Assembly (NCBI GenBank): GCA_963592185.1
Contig: CAVAVT010000023.1
Coordinates: forward strand, 1-25,858
DNA: 25,858 nt
DNA from: CAVAVT01 sp963592185
Lineage (GTDB): Bacteria > Bacillota > Negativicutes > Selenomonadales > Selenomonadaceae
Direction: 5' to 3'
The stretch's first letter is position 1. Each line of letters begins with the position of its first letter. The translations under genes and the position numbers were made by a program. Positions 7,864-14,847 of the stretch are shown here, piece after piece. The notes beneath the pieces are model-generated. The model searched no databases. It had not been told where the DNA came from and saw only the letters and a list, made by a program, of their open reading frames with translations.

Positions 7864-9057
7864 TTAAAGGTCAGCGATTGCAGCGATTCCAGGGAGAGTC
7901 TTGCCTTCCAGGAATTCGAGAGTTGCGCCGCCACCAGTGGAAATATGGGAAATCTTGTCGGAAAGGCCAGTCTTCTTGAGAGCTGCGATGGAGTCGCCGC
8001 CACCAACGATGGAAACAGCACCTTCCTCAGTTGCCTTAGCAACAGCACGTGCAACAGCCTCAGTGCCCTTTGCGAAAGCATCAAACTCAAATACGCCCAT
8101 AGGTCCGTTCCAGATAACGGTCTTTGCGCCAGTGAGAGCCTCAGTGTAAGCCTCGGAGGTCTTTGGGCCGCTGTCCAGAGCTTCCCAGCCATCCTCTACC
8201 TTGTCAACATCAACAATCTTAACCTCTGCATCAGCGGAGAATTCCTGAGCTGTACGAAGGTCAACAGGGAGAACAACCTTTACGCCCTTCTCCTCTGCCT
8301 TCTTCAAAAGGCTGAGAGCCAGGTCGAACTTGTCACGCTCGCAGAGGGAGTTACCTACAGGGTATCCCTTTGCAGCATCAAAAGTATGCGCCATACCGCC
8401 ACCGATGATGATGGTATCAACCTTGTCAATCATGTTGGAGATAACGCCGATTTTATCGGAAACCTTAGCACCGCCGATGATTGCAACGAAAGGACGCTGC
8501 GGATTCTCAAGAGTCTTGCCGATGTAGTTGATTTCCTTCTCCATGAGGAAGCCGGCAACAGTCTCAAGATACTCAGTGATACCTACGTTGGAAGCGTGTG
8601 CACGGTGGGAAACGCCGAATGCATCGTCAACAGCCAGGTCAGCAAGAGCTGCAAGCTGCTTTGCAAATTCAGGATCGTTCTTCTTCTCTTCCTTGTGGTA
8701 ACGAAGGTTCTCAAGAAGGAGAACTTCGCCGGACTTCAGACTGGAAGCAACAGCCTCAGCCTCAGGTCCAACACAGTCAGGAGCCCACTTTACTTCCTTG
8801 CCGAGAAGCTCGGAAAGACGTGCAACGATAGGCTTTGTGGAGAACTTAGGCTCACGTGCCTCAGTAGGACGGCCTACATGACATGCAAGAATTACAGCTG
8901 CACCATGATCCAGCAGATAGTTTACTGTAGGAAGGGTAGCACGGATACGTGTATCGTTGGTAATGTTCTGGTTCTCATCCATAGGAACGTTGTAGTCAAC
9001 ACGGACAAAAACCTTTTTACCATTCACATCAACATCTTTGATTGTCTTCTTGTTCAT
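7864..9057 (-). CDS. pgk: Phosphoglycerate kinase
   Basis: The 397-residue protein starting MNKKTIKDVDVNGKK has the expected length. The signature VFVRVDYNVPMDENQN lies near residues 16-31 and the nucleotide-binding GGGDSIAALKKTG in the C-terminal lobe. It transfers phosphate from 1,3-bisphosphoglycerate to ADP. The ATG at 9057 is chosen because GGAGGTT (complement of 9064-9070) lies 6 bases upstream. An in-frame ATG at 9126 would add 23 residues that match nothing in the family and would run through the gap/pgk hairpin. It is the second gene of the lower-glycolysis cluster. Confidence 0.97.
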   Translation of the reverse strand: MNKKTIKDVDVNGKKVFVRVDYNVPMDENQNITNDTRIRATLPTVNYLLDHGAAVILACHVGRPTEAREPKFSTKPIVARLSELLGKEVKWAPDCVGPEAEAVASSLKSGEVLLLENLRYHKEEKKNDPEFAKQLAALADLAVDDAFGVSHRAHASNVGITEYLETVAGFLMEKEINYIGKTLENPQRPFVAIIGGAKVSDKIGVISNMIDKVDTIIIGGGMAHTFDAAKGYPVGNSLCERDKFDLALSLLKKAEEKGVKVVLPVDLRTAQEFSADAEVKIVDVDKVEDGWEALDSGPKTSEAYTEALTGAKTVIWNGPMGVFEFDAFAKGTEAVARAVAKATEEGAVSIVGGGDSIAALKKTGLSDKISHISTGGGATLEFLEGKTLPGIAAIADL

Positions 9058-9093
9058 TACTTGAACCTCCAAATCAATACTGTTGTAATTAAA

Positions 9094-9122
9094 AGAGGTC
9101 CGGCCCAAACAACGGCCGGACC
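9094..9122 (-). terminator. Terminator-like hairpin between gap and pgk
   Basis: GGTCCGGCC (9097-9105) is perfectly complementary to GGCCGGACC (9114-9122) around an 8-nt loop. On the minus strand the stem is followed by TCTTTTAATT. This is a credible but short U-tract, so it probably terminates some transcripts after gap and lets the rest read into pgk, giving more gap than pgk mRNA. Confidence 0.65.
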
Positions 9123-9160
9123 CCAAGAGATCTTTTCTGAAGTTATTCAGCTTTTGAAAA

Positions 9161-10174
9161 TCAGCCCAACTCAGCGAAGTACTTAATAGTACGAACCATC
9201 TGGCTGGTGTAGCTGTTCTCGTTGTCGTACCAGGAAACTACCTGTACGAGAGTGTTGCCATCGCCGATATCGCTAACCATGGTCTGGGTAGCATCGAAGA
9301 GGGAACCGAAACGCATACCAACGATATCGCTGGATACGATTTCATCAGTGTTGTAACCGAAGGACTCAGTAGCCTCAGCCTTCATCTGTGCGTTAACCTG
9401 GTCAACAGTAACCTGGCCCTTAACTACAGCATAGAGAAGAGTGGTGGAGCCGGTAGGAGTCGGAACACGCTGTGCAGCGCCGATCAGCTTGCCGTTGAGC
9501 TCAGGAATAACGAGGCCGATAGCCTTTGCAGCACCAGTGGAGTTAGGAACGATGTTGCAAGCTGCAGCACGGCTGCGACGGAGGTCGCCCTTGCGCTGAG
9601 GACCATCAAGAGTCATCTGATCGCCAGTGTATGCATGGATAGTAGCCATGATACCGCTCTGGATAGGAGCGAGGTCGTTCAGAGCCTTAGCCATAGGAGC
9701 GAGGCAGTTAGTTGTGCAGGAAGCTGCAGAAATAACCTTGTCGTCAGTGGTAAGAGTCTTGTGGTTTACGTTGTATACGATAGTCGGGAGGTCGTTACCA
9801 GCCGGAGCGGAAATAACAACTTTCTTAGCACCTGCTGCGAGATGTGCAGAAGCCTTCTCCTTGGAAGTGTAGAAACCAGTGCACTCGAGAACTACGTCTA
9901 CATCATGAGCGCCCCAAGGAATGTCCTTTGCGTCCTTCTCAGCGTAAATCTTAATAGTCTTGCCATTTACAGTGATGGAATCCTCGCCTGCCTCTACAGC
10001 GTCAGCGTACTTGTACTTACCCTGAGTGGAATCGTACTTGAGGAGATGAGCAAGCATCTTAGGGCTGGTAAGGTCGTTGATTGCAACAACTTCATAACCC
10101 TCTGCGTCGAACATCTGACGGAATGCGAGACGACCAATACGTCCAAAACCGTTAATAGCTACTTTTACTGCCAT
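9161..10174 (-). CDS. gap: Type I glyceraldehyde-3-phosphate dehydrogenase
   Basis: The 337-residue protein begins with the Rossmann motif NGFGRIGRLAFR. Asp34 in INDLTS is the residue that favours NAD over NADP, consistent with the glycolytic enzyme. Cys153 in SAASCTTNCLAP is the thioester-forming nucleophile and His180 in MATIHAYTGDQ is its base. It oxidises glyceraldehyde 3-phosphate to 1,3-bisphosphoglycerate. TAGGGGG is upstream of the ATG. It is the first gene of the lower-glycolysis cluster, behind a good promoter and a long leader. No cggR-type regulator precedes it, unlike the arrangement in bacilli. Confidence 0.98.
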   Translation of the reverse strand: MAVKVAINGFGRIGRLAFRQMFDAEGYEVVAINDLTSPKMLAHLLKYDSTQGKYKYADAVEAGEDSITVNGKTIKIYAEKDAKDIPWGAHDVDVVLECTGFYTSKEKASAHLAAGAKKVVISAPAGNDLPTIVYNVNHKTLTTDDKVISAASCTTNCLAPMAKALNDLAPIQSGIMATIHAYTGDQMTLDGPQRKGDLRRSRAAACNIVPNSTGAAKAIGLVIPELNGKLIGAAQRVPTPTGSTTLLYAVVKGQVTVDQVNAQMKAEATESFGYNTDEIVSSDIVGMRFGSLFDATQTMVSDIGDGNTLVQVVSWYDNENSYTSQMVRTIKYFAELG

Positions 10175-10177
10175 TGA

Positions 10178-10297
10178 AAAATACCCCCTAAAAAAATTGT
10201 TTCTCTGAATAACTCAGAATTTATGGCAGGAACACGCCTCCGCTCTTGCAAGCGGACGTTAGTCCCCACAATTCATGGGCAATTCGTTTATGTGTTT
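10178..10297 (-). promoter_or_regulatory. Structured 5' leader of the gap operon
   Basis: About 120 nt lie between the predicted start of transcription and the gap ATG. They contain three inverted repeats on the minus strand: CCCA/TGGG around ATGAATTG-like sequence (about 10273-10287), CCGCT/AGCGG (10240-10244 and 10251-10255), and TCTGA/TCAGA (10203-10217). A T-rich stretch follows the last one just before the ribosome binding site. GGGAC and GTTCC flank the middle hairpin and can extend it. It could act in mRNA stability or attenuation. I do not recognise a known riboswitch. Confidence 0.4.
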
Positions 10298-10327
10298 ATA
10301 GTACAATAAATTCGTCCTATTTGTCAA
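10298..10327 (-). promoter_or_regulatory. Promoter of the gap-pgk-tpiA-gpmI operon
   Basis: On the minus strand a perfect -35 TTGACA (complement of 10322-10327) is followed after 18 bp by TACTAT (complement of 10298-10303). It lies between the end of the acyl-CoA synthetase-like gene and gap. Confidence 0.7.
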
Positions 10328-10360
10328 TGAAAAATGCCTTCATAATACCCTTAGGTTATG

Positions 10361-11701
10361 TCATTTTCTGACACAATACTTCAACAATGATGACCTATCG
10401 TGTTTTCCTCTGTCATTTAGCGGAATTTCAGAAATAAAATACACATATCCCGGAATTTCCACGTTTGAAAGGATTTGCTTGAGGTTTTTTCGGACATATT
10501 CCTCCGATGTCCTTCCATCCAGGACAATGAAAGCCGCAAGCTCCTGACCACGAAGCTCATCTTCGGTGGAGATTACAGCCGCATCCTCCACCCCAGGGAT
10601 TTCCAGTAGGATATTTTCTATCTTGGTACAGCTTATTTTATATCCGCATTTATTTACCCAGTCCTGGCTTCTGCCGCAAAAAAGCAAATGACCTCTTTCG
10701 TCAATTTCACCGGTGTCACCAACTGTGCAGGGTCTTGGCGAACCCTTTATCCCATAGGGAGTGTCAACATAAATCAGGCTGTCCTCTCCAATGCTCACTG
10801 AAATTCCAGGAAAAGTTACTCCCAAATCTCCGGGATTCTTATTCATTTTCACACTGTCAACATAGGTTATATAGCTAAGTTCTGAAGCTCCATAATAAAG
10901 AATGAGACGAGCGTTTTTAAAATTTTCCTTGATGTCTCTTAAATCCTTTTTGGAAAGGAGCTGGGAACCAGCCAATATTTTTTTCACAGAATCAAGCTGT
11001 CCATTGTACCCAGCCATCAGGAGTCTTAGCTTGGATGGCACGAGATACAATACATCAGCCCCATAGTCCTTCATGAGCCTGCCCCAGGTCTTTACCATCA
11101 TCTTGTCTGAGGTGATTGCCGCTGACCCTGCATAGAGAATTGACATCAAAAAATTTAGATTCCCCGTAAATCCCAGACTTCCCTGAAGGAAAAATCTGGA
11201 AGTTTCATCCACCCCGAAAATTTTGTTTTGAACTGGGAAAAAATCCCCCCAGCTTTCATAGCTCCTGTACAAAAGCTTTGGAAGTCCTGTAGAACCGGAG
11301 CTTAATGCCCCCATGCATACACCAGCCATATCCTCAGCTGTTTTTTGATTTTTAGTCACATTGCTGTCAAAGGCTTCATATAGAATTTTTCCATTTTCCA
11401 GCTGCACAAGACCCTGAACAGGATTTTTTTCAGCAAGCCGTGCGGCTCCCTCTTGACTCAGTCCTCCATGAAGAATCACAGGTACGCCTCCAGCGCCCTG
11501 CACCGCAAAAAATAGCAGCAGCTGCCCAAGAAAGCCCCCATCGCTTATTAGCTGTACCCCATGTACATCATTTAGCTGACGTGAAAGCTCTATTGACCGT
11601 TCAAAAATCTCTTCATAGCTGTATGCCCTATCGTCCAATATGAGAAATGTTTTTTCGTGATATTTTTCAGCCTGTATTTTCAAAAGTTCAAAGTAATTCA
11701 T
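10361..11701 (-). CDS. ANL-superfamily acyl-CoA synthetase-like (AMP-forming) enzyme, YhfT-like
   Basis: The 446-residue protein has the ANL superfamily motifs in order. The phosphate loop SSGSTGLPK is at 134-142. YGASELS near 270-276 contacts the adenine ring. GDTGEIDERGHLLFCGRSQD contains the ribose-binding Asp and the hinge. A C-terminal catalytic-type Lys433 lies in LNDRGKHDRSS. Most such ligases have about 500-560 residues, so this one is short, mainly in the N-terminal half. It should activate a carboxylic acid as its adenylate and then as a thioester, probably with CoA. Its ATG overlaps the stop of the thiolase gene by 4 bp, so the two are translationally coupled. The order BioY, thiolase, ligase recalls the yhfU-yhfS-yhfT genes of Bacillus subtilis. 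The acid substrate is unknown; a biotin-precursor dicarboxylate is an inference. Confidence 0.85.
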   Translation of the reverse strand: MNYFELLKIQAEKYHEKTFLILDDRAYSYEEIFERSIELSRQLNDVHGVQLISDGGFLGQLLLFFAVQGAGGVPVILHGGLSQEGAARLAEKNPVQGLVQLENGKILYEAFDSNVTKNQKTAEDMAGVCMGALSSGSTGLPKLLYRSYESWGDFFPVQNKIFGVDETSRFFLQGSLGFTGNLNFLMSILYAGSAAITSDKMMVKTWGRLMKDYGADVLYLVPSKLRLLMAGYNGQLDSVKKILAGSQLLSKKDLRDIKENFKNARLILYYGASELSYITYVDSVKMNKNPGDLGVTFPGISVSIGEDSLIYVDTPYGIKGSPRPCTVGDTGEIDERGHLLFCGRSQDWVNKCGYKISCTKIENILLEIPGVEDAAVISTEDELRGQELAAFIVLDGRTSEEYVRKNLKQILSNVEIPGYVYFISEIPLNDRGKHDRSSLLKYCVRK

Positions 11702-12840
11702 TTCATCCGCTCCACAATAATTGCCTCTCCCATGCCGCCGGCTCCGGCTATTGCCATAAGTCCATATCTGCCGTCTGTTTCTTCCAGTGACCGGATGAGA
11801 TGAAGCAGCAAAATTGCCCCGGATGCTCCATAGGGATGTCCATAGGCAAGTGCGCCTCCAAGTCTCAGGTATCTGCCTGTTAGCTCTGGAAAACGTCTTT
11901 CAAAAAGCACATCTATCACAGCAAATGCCTCGTTAAATTCTATGGCATCCATTTCGCCATATGAGAGGCCCGTCCTTTCCAGCACCTTGTCCGCCGCCAG
12001 CATCGCCCCTCTTGGACTTTCCTCTGGCGGACCTCCAGCCATGGCTGTAGTTACGATACGAGCCTTTGGTGAAAAGCCATGCGCCCTTGCCCATTCGGCT
12101 TCTGCAAGCAGTAAAAAGGCTCCGCCATCATTTATTCCGCAGGCATTTCCAGCATCAGTAATGGTTCCTTCTCCCAAAAGCCTTGGAAGTCTGTCTAAAA
12201 GTCTTTGATTCATCCTTGGTCTTATGCCGTCATCTTCGCTAATTCCATTAATTGGATAAATGAAATCCCTTAAAGCGCCACGCTTTTGCGCCTCGGCAGC
12301 CTTTTGATGGCTTCGGATAACCCATTGGCTCAGCTCATTACGGCTGATATGCTCTATCTGTGCAACACGCTCCGCCCCTTCCAGCATTGCCCTTTGTGAA
12401 GGAGTGTCTGGTGAAAACTGAGCTGTGTAATAAATGCCATTTTCAGTAAGTTCCGCCCTTTTATCCCCCTTTGCATACATCCTTGCCGGCTGCAGGGAGG
12501 CACTTTCTATACCCCCAGCCAGAATAACCTCATCCTGCCCCATGGCAATGCGGCTTCTGGCAATATCTATGGCCGCAGCTCCAGAGGCACACTGCATATC
12601 AACAGTAAGAGCCGGTACTCCCAAAGGGAGCCCGGCCTTCAGAGCTGTCAGACGTATAATATTGCCTCCAGTGCCCACAGCATTTCCGCCAATGACACTG
12701 TCCACTTCGTTTAATCCATTTCGCTTCAGGAGGCCCCGTATCAGTTCCGCCCCCAAATCCTCTGGAAGCACCTGGCTGAATCCGCCATTTTTCTTCAAAA
12801 TTGCACTTCTCAGTCCGTCTACAACCCATACCTCTTTCAT
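11698..12840 (-). CDS. Thiolase-family protein lacking the second catalytic cysteine, YhfS-like
   Basis: The 380-residue protein has a thiolase fold with the acyl-accepting Cys84 in DMQCASGAAA, FNEAFA, and the active-site His335 in GGALAYGHPYGASGA. Near the C-terminus classical thiolases read LC-x-GGG-x-G, where the Cys is the acid/base for Claisen condensation. Here the line is AIAGAGGMG, with Ala365 at that position. The enzyme can thus still form an acyl-enzyme but may catalyse slow or different chemistry, for example acyl transfer rather than C-C bond making. It follows bioY by 1 bp and overlaps the acyl-CoA synthetase gene by 4 bp. Length is near the usual 390. Its substrate is unknown. 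Confidence 0.88.
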   Translation of the reverse strand: MKEVWVVDGLRSAILKKNGGFSQVLPEDLGAELIRGLLKRNGLNEVDSVIGGNAVGTGGNIIRLTALKAGLPLGVPALTVDMQCASGAAAIDIARSRIAMGQDEVILAGGIESASLQPARMYAKGDKRAELTENGIYYTAQFSPDTPSQRAMLEGAERVAQIEHISRNELSQWVIRSHQKAAEAQKRGALRDFIYPINGISEDDGIRPRMNQRLLDRLPRLLGEGTITDAGNACGINDGGAFLLLAEAEWARAHGFSPKARIVTTAMAGGPPEESPRGAMLAADKVLERTGLSYGEMDAIEFNEAFAVIDVLFERRFPELTGRYLRLGGALAYGHPYGASGAILLLHLIRSLEETDGRYGLMAIAGAGGMGEAIIVERMK

Positions 12841-12841
12841 T

Positions 12842-13405
12842 TTAAAGCCCCTGCCTGAAATAACGGTTCAGTCTAACACCTACAAATGCAGCGAAGGCAG
12901 CCTTCATGAGGTCTCCCGGAATAAATGGAACAACAGCCATCATGAGGCCCTTCATAAGGTCAACCTGCCCCACAACCATCATTGAAGTCAGTCCCCCAAT
13001 ATAGGTTACAGGAATACCAACACAAACAGCCACCAAAAAATATCTCTTCAGAGAAATCTCTTTTCCCTTCAAAAGACTTACCAAGGGGTATGCAATGGCA
13101 AAGGACCAGTAAAATCCTCCAGTGGGACCTACAAGTCTGCCGATGCCGCCAACTCCGCCGGGATACACGGGAGCACCAGCCGCACCTAAGAGAAGCCACA
13201 CCACCACCACAATAAATGTCTTTTTAGGTGAAAAAATAAATGCGGTGAGATTCATTGCAATAGTCAATGCTGTTACCAGTCCCGGAGTAAATGGCAGTGG
13301 AAAGGACAGCCATGCGGTCACGCAGCACAGCGCCACGCATATTGCCATATTGGTCATATCCCTTGTGGAAAAAGAGGATTTTTTTACTGCATTATTCTGG
13401 TTCAT
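12842..13405 (-). CDS. bioY: BioY biotin transporter substrate-binding subunit
   Basis: The 187-residue integral membrane protein has about six hydrophobic segments and the BioY hallmark region GRLVGPTGGFYWSFAIAYP in its middle. BioY is the S component of ECF biotin transporters; it can work with a shared EcfAAT energising module or, in some bacteria, alone. No ecfA or ecfT gene is in the window, so a shared module elsewhere would be needed. GGAGG at 13415-13419 (minus strand) overlaps the end of the upstream hot-dog gene and sets the ATG at 13405. It stands in a four-gene operon with a MaoC-like protein, a thiolase and an acyl-CoA synthetase. Confidence 0.93.
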   Translation of the reverse strand: MNQNNAVKKSSFSTRDMTNMAICVALCCVTAWLSFPLPFTPGLVTALTIAMNLTAFIFSPKKTFIVVVVWLLLGAAGAPVYPGGVGGIGRLVGPTGGFYWSFAIAYPLVSLLKGKEISLKRYFLVAVCVGIPVTYIGGLTSMMVVGQVDLMKGLMMAVVPFIPGDLMKAAFAAFVGVRLNRYFRQGL

Positions 13406-13411
13406 TACCTA

Positions 13412-13987
13412 TCAGCCTCCATAGCTAACTGTAAAAATTTCTCTGCCGCCAGCATAGGCAGAAGTTTTTTCATTATTAAAAAATATTTTCTCCCCAGCCC
13501 TTACGGGATGGCGGAATCGTAAATTTATCTTCTCACTGGGATTGTTCAGATATAAAAATTCCAAAATTTCCATTCCGGGAACTATTGGATTTGGTCCCTG
13601 ATGGATGTAGTTCGTATCCCCCACATCCGACACAAATTCATGAACCTCGTCATCGGAAAAGTTCATGACTGAATCCTTATTTAGAGATGTCCCAAAATCC
13701 TTTTCGTTCTTTATGCCGGTATCATTTGCCACAGCTAAAGCTCCAGTTTCTTTTTCCGGTTGCCTCCGTCCCTTTAATAAAATAGTTACCTCCATCTCAT
13801 AATAATTTTCACTTATACAGCCTCTGCAGGAAACTTTGCAAAATCCAGCTGTCTTTCTAAGAATAGTCATTCCCAGGGGGCCTTCTCCGCAGGACCTAAA
13901 AACAATGCCGCCTATTACAGAGCCAATATATTCATCCCCCTGCAGTTCTGACAATATTTTCGCTAAAACTCGGACAGCATTTTTCAC
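13412..13987 (-). CDS. MaoC-like hot-dog protein, first gene of the biotin-type operon
   Basis: The product has 191 residues if the GTG at 13987 is used. That codon lies 7 bases after AAGGTGG (complement of 13995-14001); a TTG at 13990 is possible but too close. The C-terminal half resembles MaoC/hydratase-2 hot-dog enzymes: VSDVGDTNYIH with Asp124 and His129 in the catalytic positions, then GPNPIVPGMEILEFL, then LRFRHPVRAGEKIFF. The spacing between His and the Gly-Met helix is shorter than usual. The N-terminal half may be a degenerate second hot-dog domain and contains CKVSCRGC, an unexpected C-x3-C-x2-C cluster. It may hydrate or dehydrate an acyl thioester, or only bind one. It overlaps the ribosome binding site of bioY. 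I recognise no named homologue. Confidence 0.72.
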   Translation of the reverse strand: MKNAVRVLAKILSELQGDEYIGSVIGGIVFRSCGEGPLGMTILRKTAGFCKVSCRGCISENYYEMEVTILLKGRRQPEKETGALAVANDTGIKNEKDFGTSLNKDSVMNFSDDEVHEFVSDVGDTNYIHQGPNPIVPGMEILEFLYLNNPSEKINLRFRHPVRAGEKIFFNNEKTSAYAGGREIFTVSYGG

Positions 13988-14021
13988 CAAAGCACCACCT
14001 TAAACAATCATCATAACTGGT

Positions 14022-14050
14022 ATTATAGGCTCTTTGTCGTTTTTCGTCAA
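14022..14050 (-). promoter_or_regulatory. Strong promoter of the bioY/thiolase operon
   Basis: On the minus strand TTGACG (complement of 14045-14050) is followed after exactly 17 bp by a consensus TATAAT (complement of 14022-14027). The leader to the GTG start is only about 30 nt. Confidence 0.82.
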
Positions 14051-14075
14051 CCAACTGTATTTTTAGGTTGACCAA
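14043..14075. promoter_or_regulatory. Inverted repeat overlapping the -35 box, candidate BirA-type operator
   Basis: TTCGTCAACC (14043-14052) and GGTTGACCAA (14066-14075) form a 10-bp inverted repeat with one mismatch and a 13-bp spacer. One half-site contains the -35 box of the operon promoter, so a bound protein would block RNA polymerase. The layout (AACC, spacer, GGTT) resembles BirA biotin operators, although those usually have spacers of about 14-16 bp. BirA control suits a bioY operon. Another dimeric repressor remains possible. Confidence 0.55.
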
Positions 14076-14081
14076 AGATAG

Positions 14082-14121
14082 AAAAAGAAGGCTGAAAAAG
14101 CATTGCGCCCTTCCAGCCTCC
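14082..14121 (-). terminator. Rho-independent terminator after mtnN
   Basis: On the minus strand GGAGGCTG (complement of 14114-14121) pairs with CAGCCTTC (complement of 14087-14094) in an 8-bp stem with one G-U pair, followed by TTTTT (complement of 14082-14086). It closes the scfA-scfB-mtnN unit just before the promoter of the next operon. Confidence 0.75.
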
Positions 14122-14139
14122 ATCTAAAGCTATTTATTT

Positions 14140-14835
14140 TTACAGCACTTTTACCAGCTCAACTACCGCTTCAGCACCTTCACGGGTAACCTCTTTAAAA
14201 TGCTTCATGAAATCTCCGGAGCCGTCCGCCTTGTCCGACATTGAACGGATAATAACAAATGGAACATTGCTGAGGTATGCGGTCTGACCTACAGCACCGC
14301 CCTCCATTTCCGCACACAGAGCTTCAGGAAAATGGGAGAATATCTGTTTTTTCTGCTCAGCTGTTGAAATAAACTGATCTCCTGTACAGATAAGACCCCT
14401 GCGAAGCTTGCGATGGGGCAGAAATGCCTCTATAACCTTTGAAGCCTTGTCGGAAATTTCCTTATCTGCCGGGAATTCCACCCTGCCAGTATAGGGAACC
14501 TCGCCATAATTAAAGCCGCCGAAGCATACATCAAAGTCATGCTGCACTATGCCTTCAGCCACCACAAAGTCACCGATATCCATCCCATCAGCAATGCATC
14601 CAGCACAGCCCACATTGATAACAGTTTCAGCCTTAAATGATGAAATTAAGGTCTGGGTTGCAATTGCAGCATTCACCTTGCCCATTCCGCACTGCACCAC
14701 GACCGCCTTTTTTCCTCCAAGGGTTCCTACACAGAAATCCATACCGGCGATATTTTCCACCCGTTCAATGTTTTCCTGCTCCTTGATTGCTTCTATTTCA
14801 GATTCCATGGCTGTCAGTATTCCGATAGTTTCCAT
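14140..14835 (-). CDS. mtnN: 5'-methylthioadenosine/S-adenosylhomocysteine nucleosidase
   Basis: The 231-residue protein has normal length and all key residues. Glu13 in TAMESEIEAI corresponds to Glu12 of the Escherichia coli enzyme. Glu178 in AEMEGGAVGQ binds the ribose and Asp201 in RSMSDKADG is the catalytic acid. INVGCAGC and GDQFIS are typical of the family. It hydrolyses methylthioadenosine, S-adenosylhomocysteine and 5'-deoxyadenosine in the cytoplasm. The gene starts 12 bp after the scfB stop, with GGAGAGG before the ATG, so it is cotranscribed with the radical SAM maturase, whose by-product is 5'-deoxyadenosine. A terminator follows. Confidence 0.96.
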   Translation of the reverse strand: METIGILTAMESEIEAIKEQENIERVENIAGMDFCVGTLGGKKAVVVQCGMGKVNAAIATQTLISSFKAETVINVGCAGCIADGMDIGDFVVAEGIVQHDFDVCFGGFNYGEVPYTGRVEFPADKEISDKASKVIEAFLPHRKLRRGLICTGDQFISTAEQKKQIFSHFPEALCAEMEGGAVGQTAYLSNVPFVIIRSMSDKADGSGDFMKHFKEVTREGAEAVVELVKVL

Positions 14836-14847
14836 AACCTCTCCTTT

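Noticed and set aside
9058..9126. Upstream ATG for pgk adding 23 residues
   Set aside because: The extension runs through the gap/pgk hairpin and the RBS of the downstream ATG, and phosphoglycerate kinases do not have it.
7597..9186. 529-codon open frame on the plus strand across tpiA, pgk and the end of gap
   Set aside because: It lies antisense to well-conserved glycolytic genes and exists because their biased codons leave few stops in the opposite frame. The translation resembles no protein and has no suitable RBS.
10240..10290. Resemblance of the gap leader (plus strand GCAAGCGG...AGTCCCC) to a 6S RNA segment
   Set aside because: Only a short stretch resembles the enterobacterial 6S sequence. 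No long closing stem or central bubble could be built, and the region is better read as the gap leader.
13800..13850. CKVSCRGC in the hot-dog protein as a radical SAM motif
   Set aside because: The spacing C-x3-C-x2-C fits, but the protein is 191 residues, has no GGE or SAM-binding strands, and shows MaoC features instead. It is kept only as a possible metal site.
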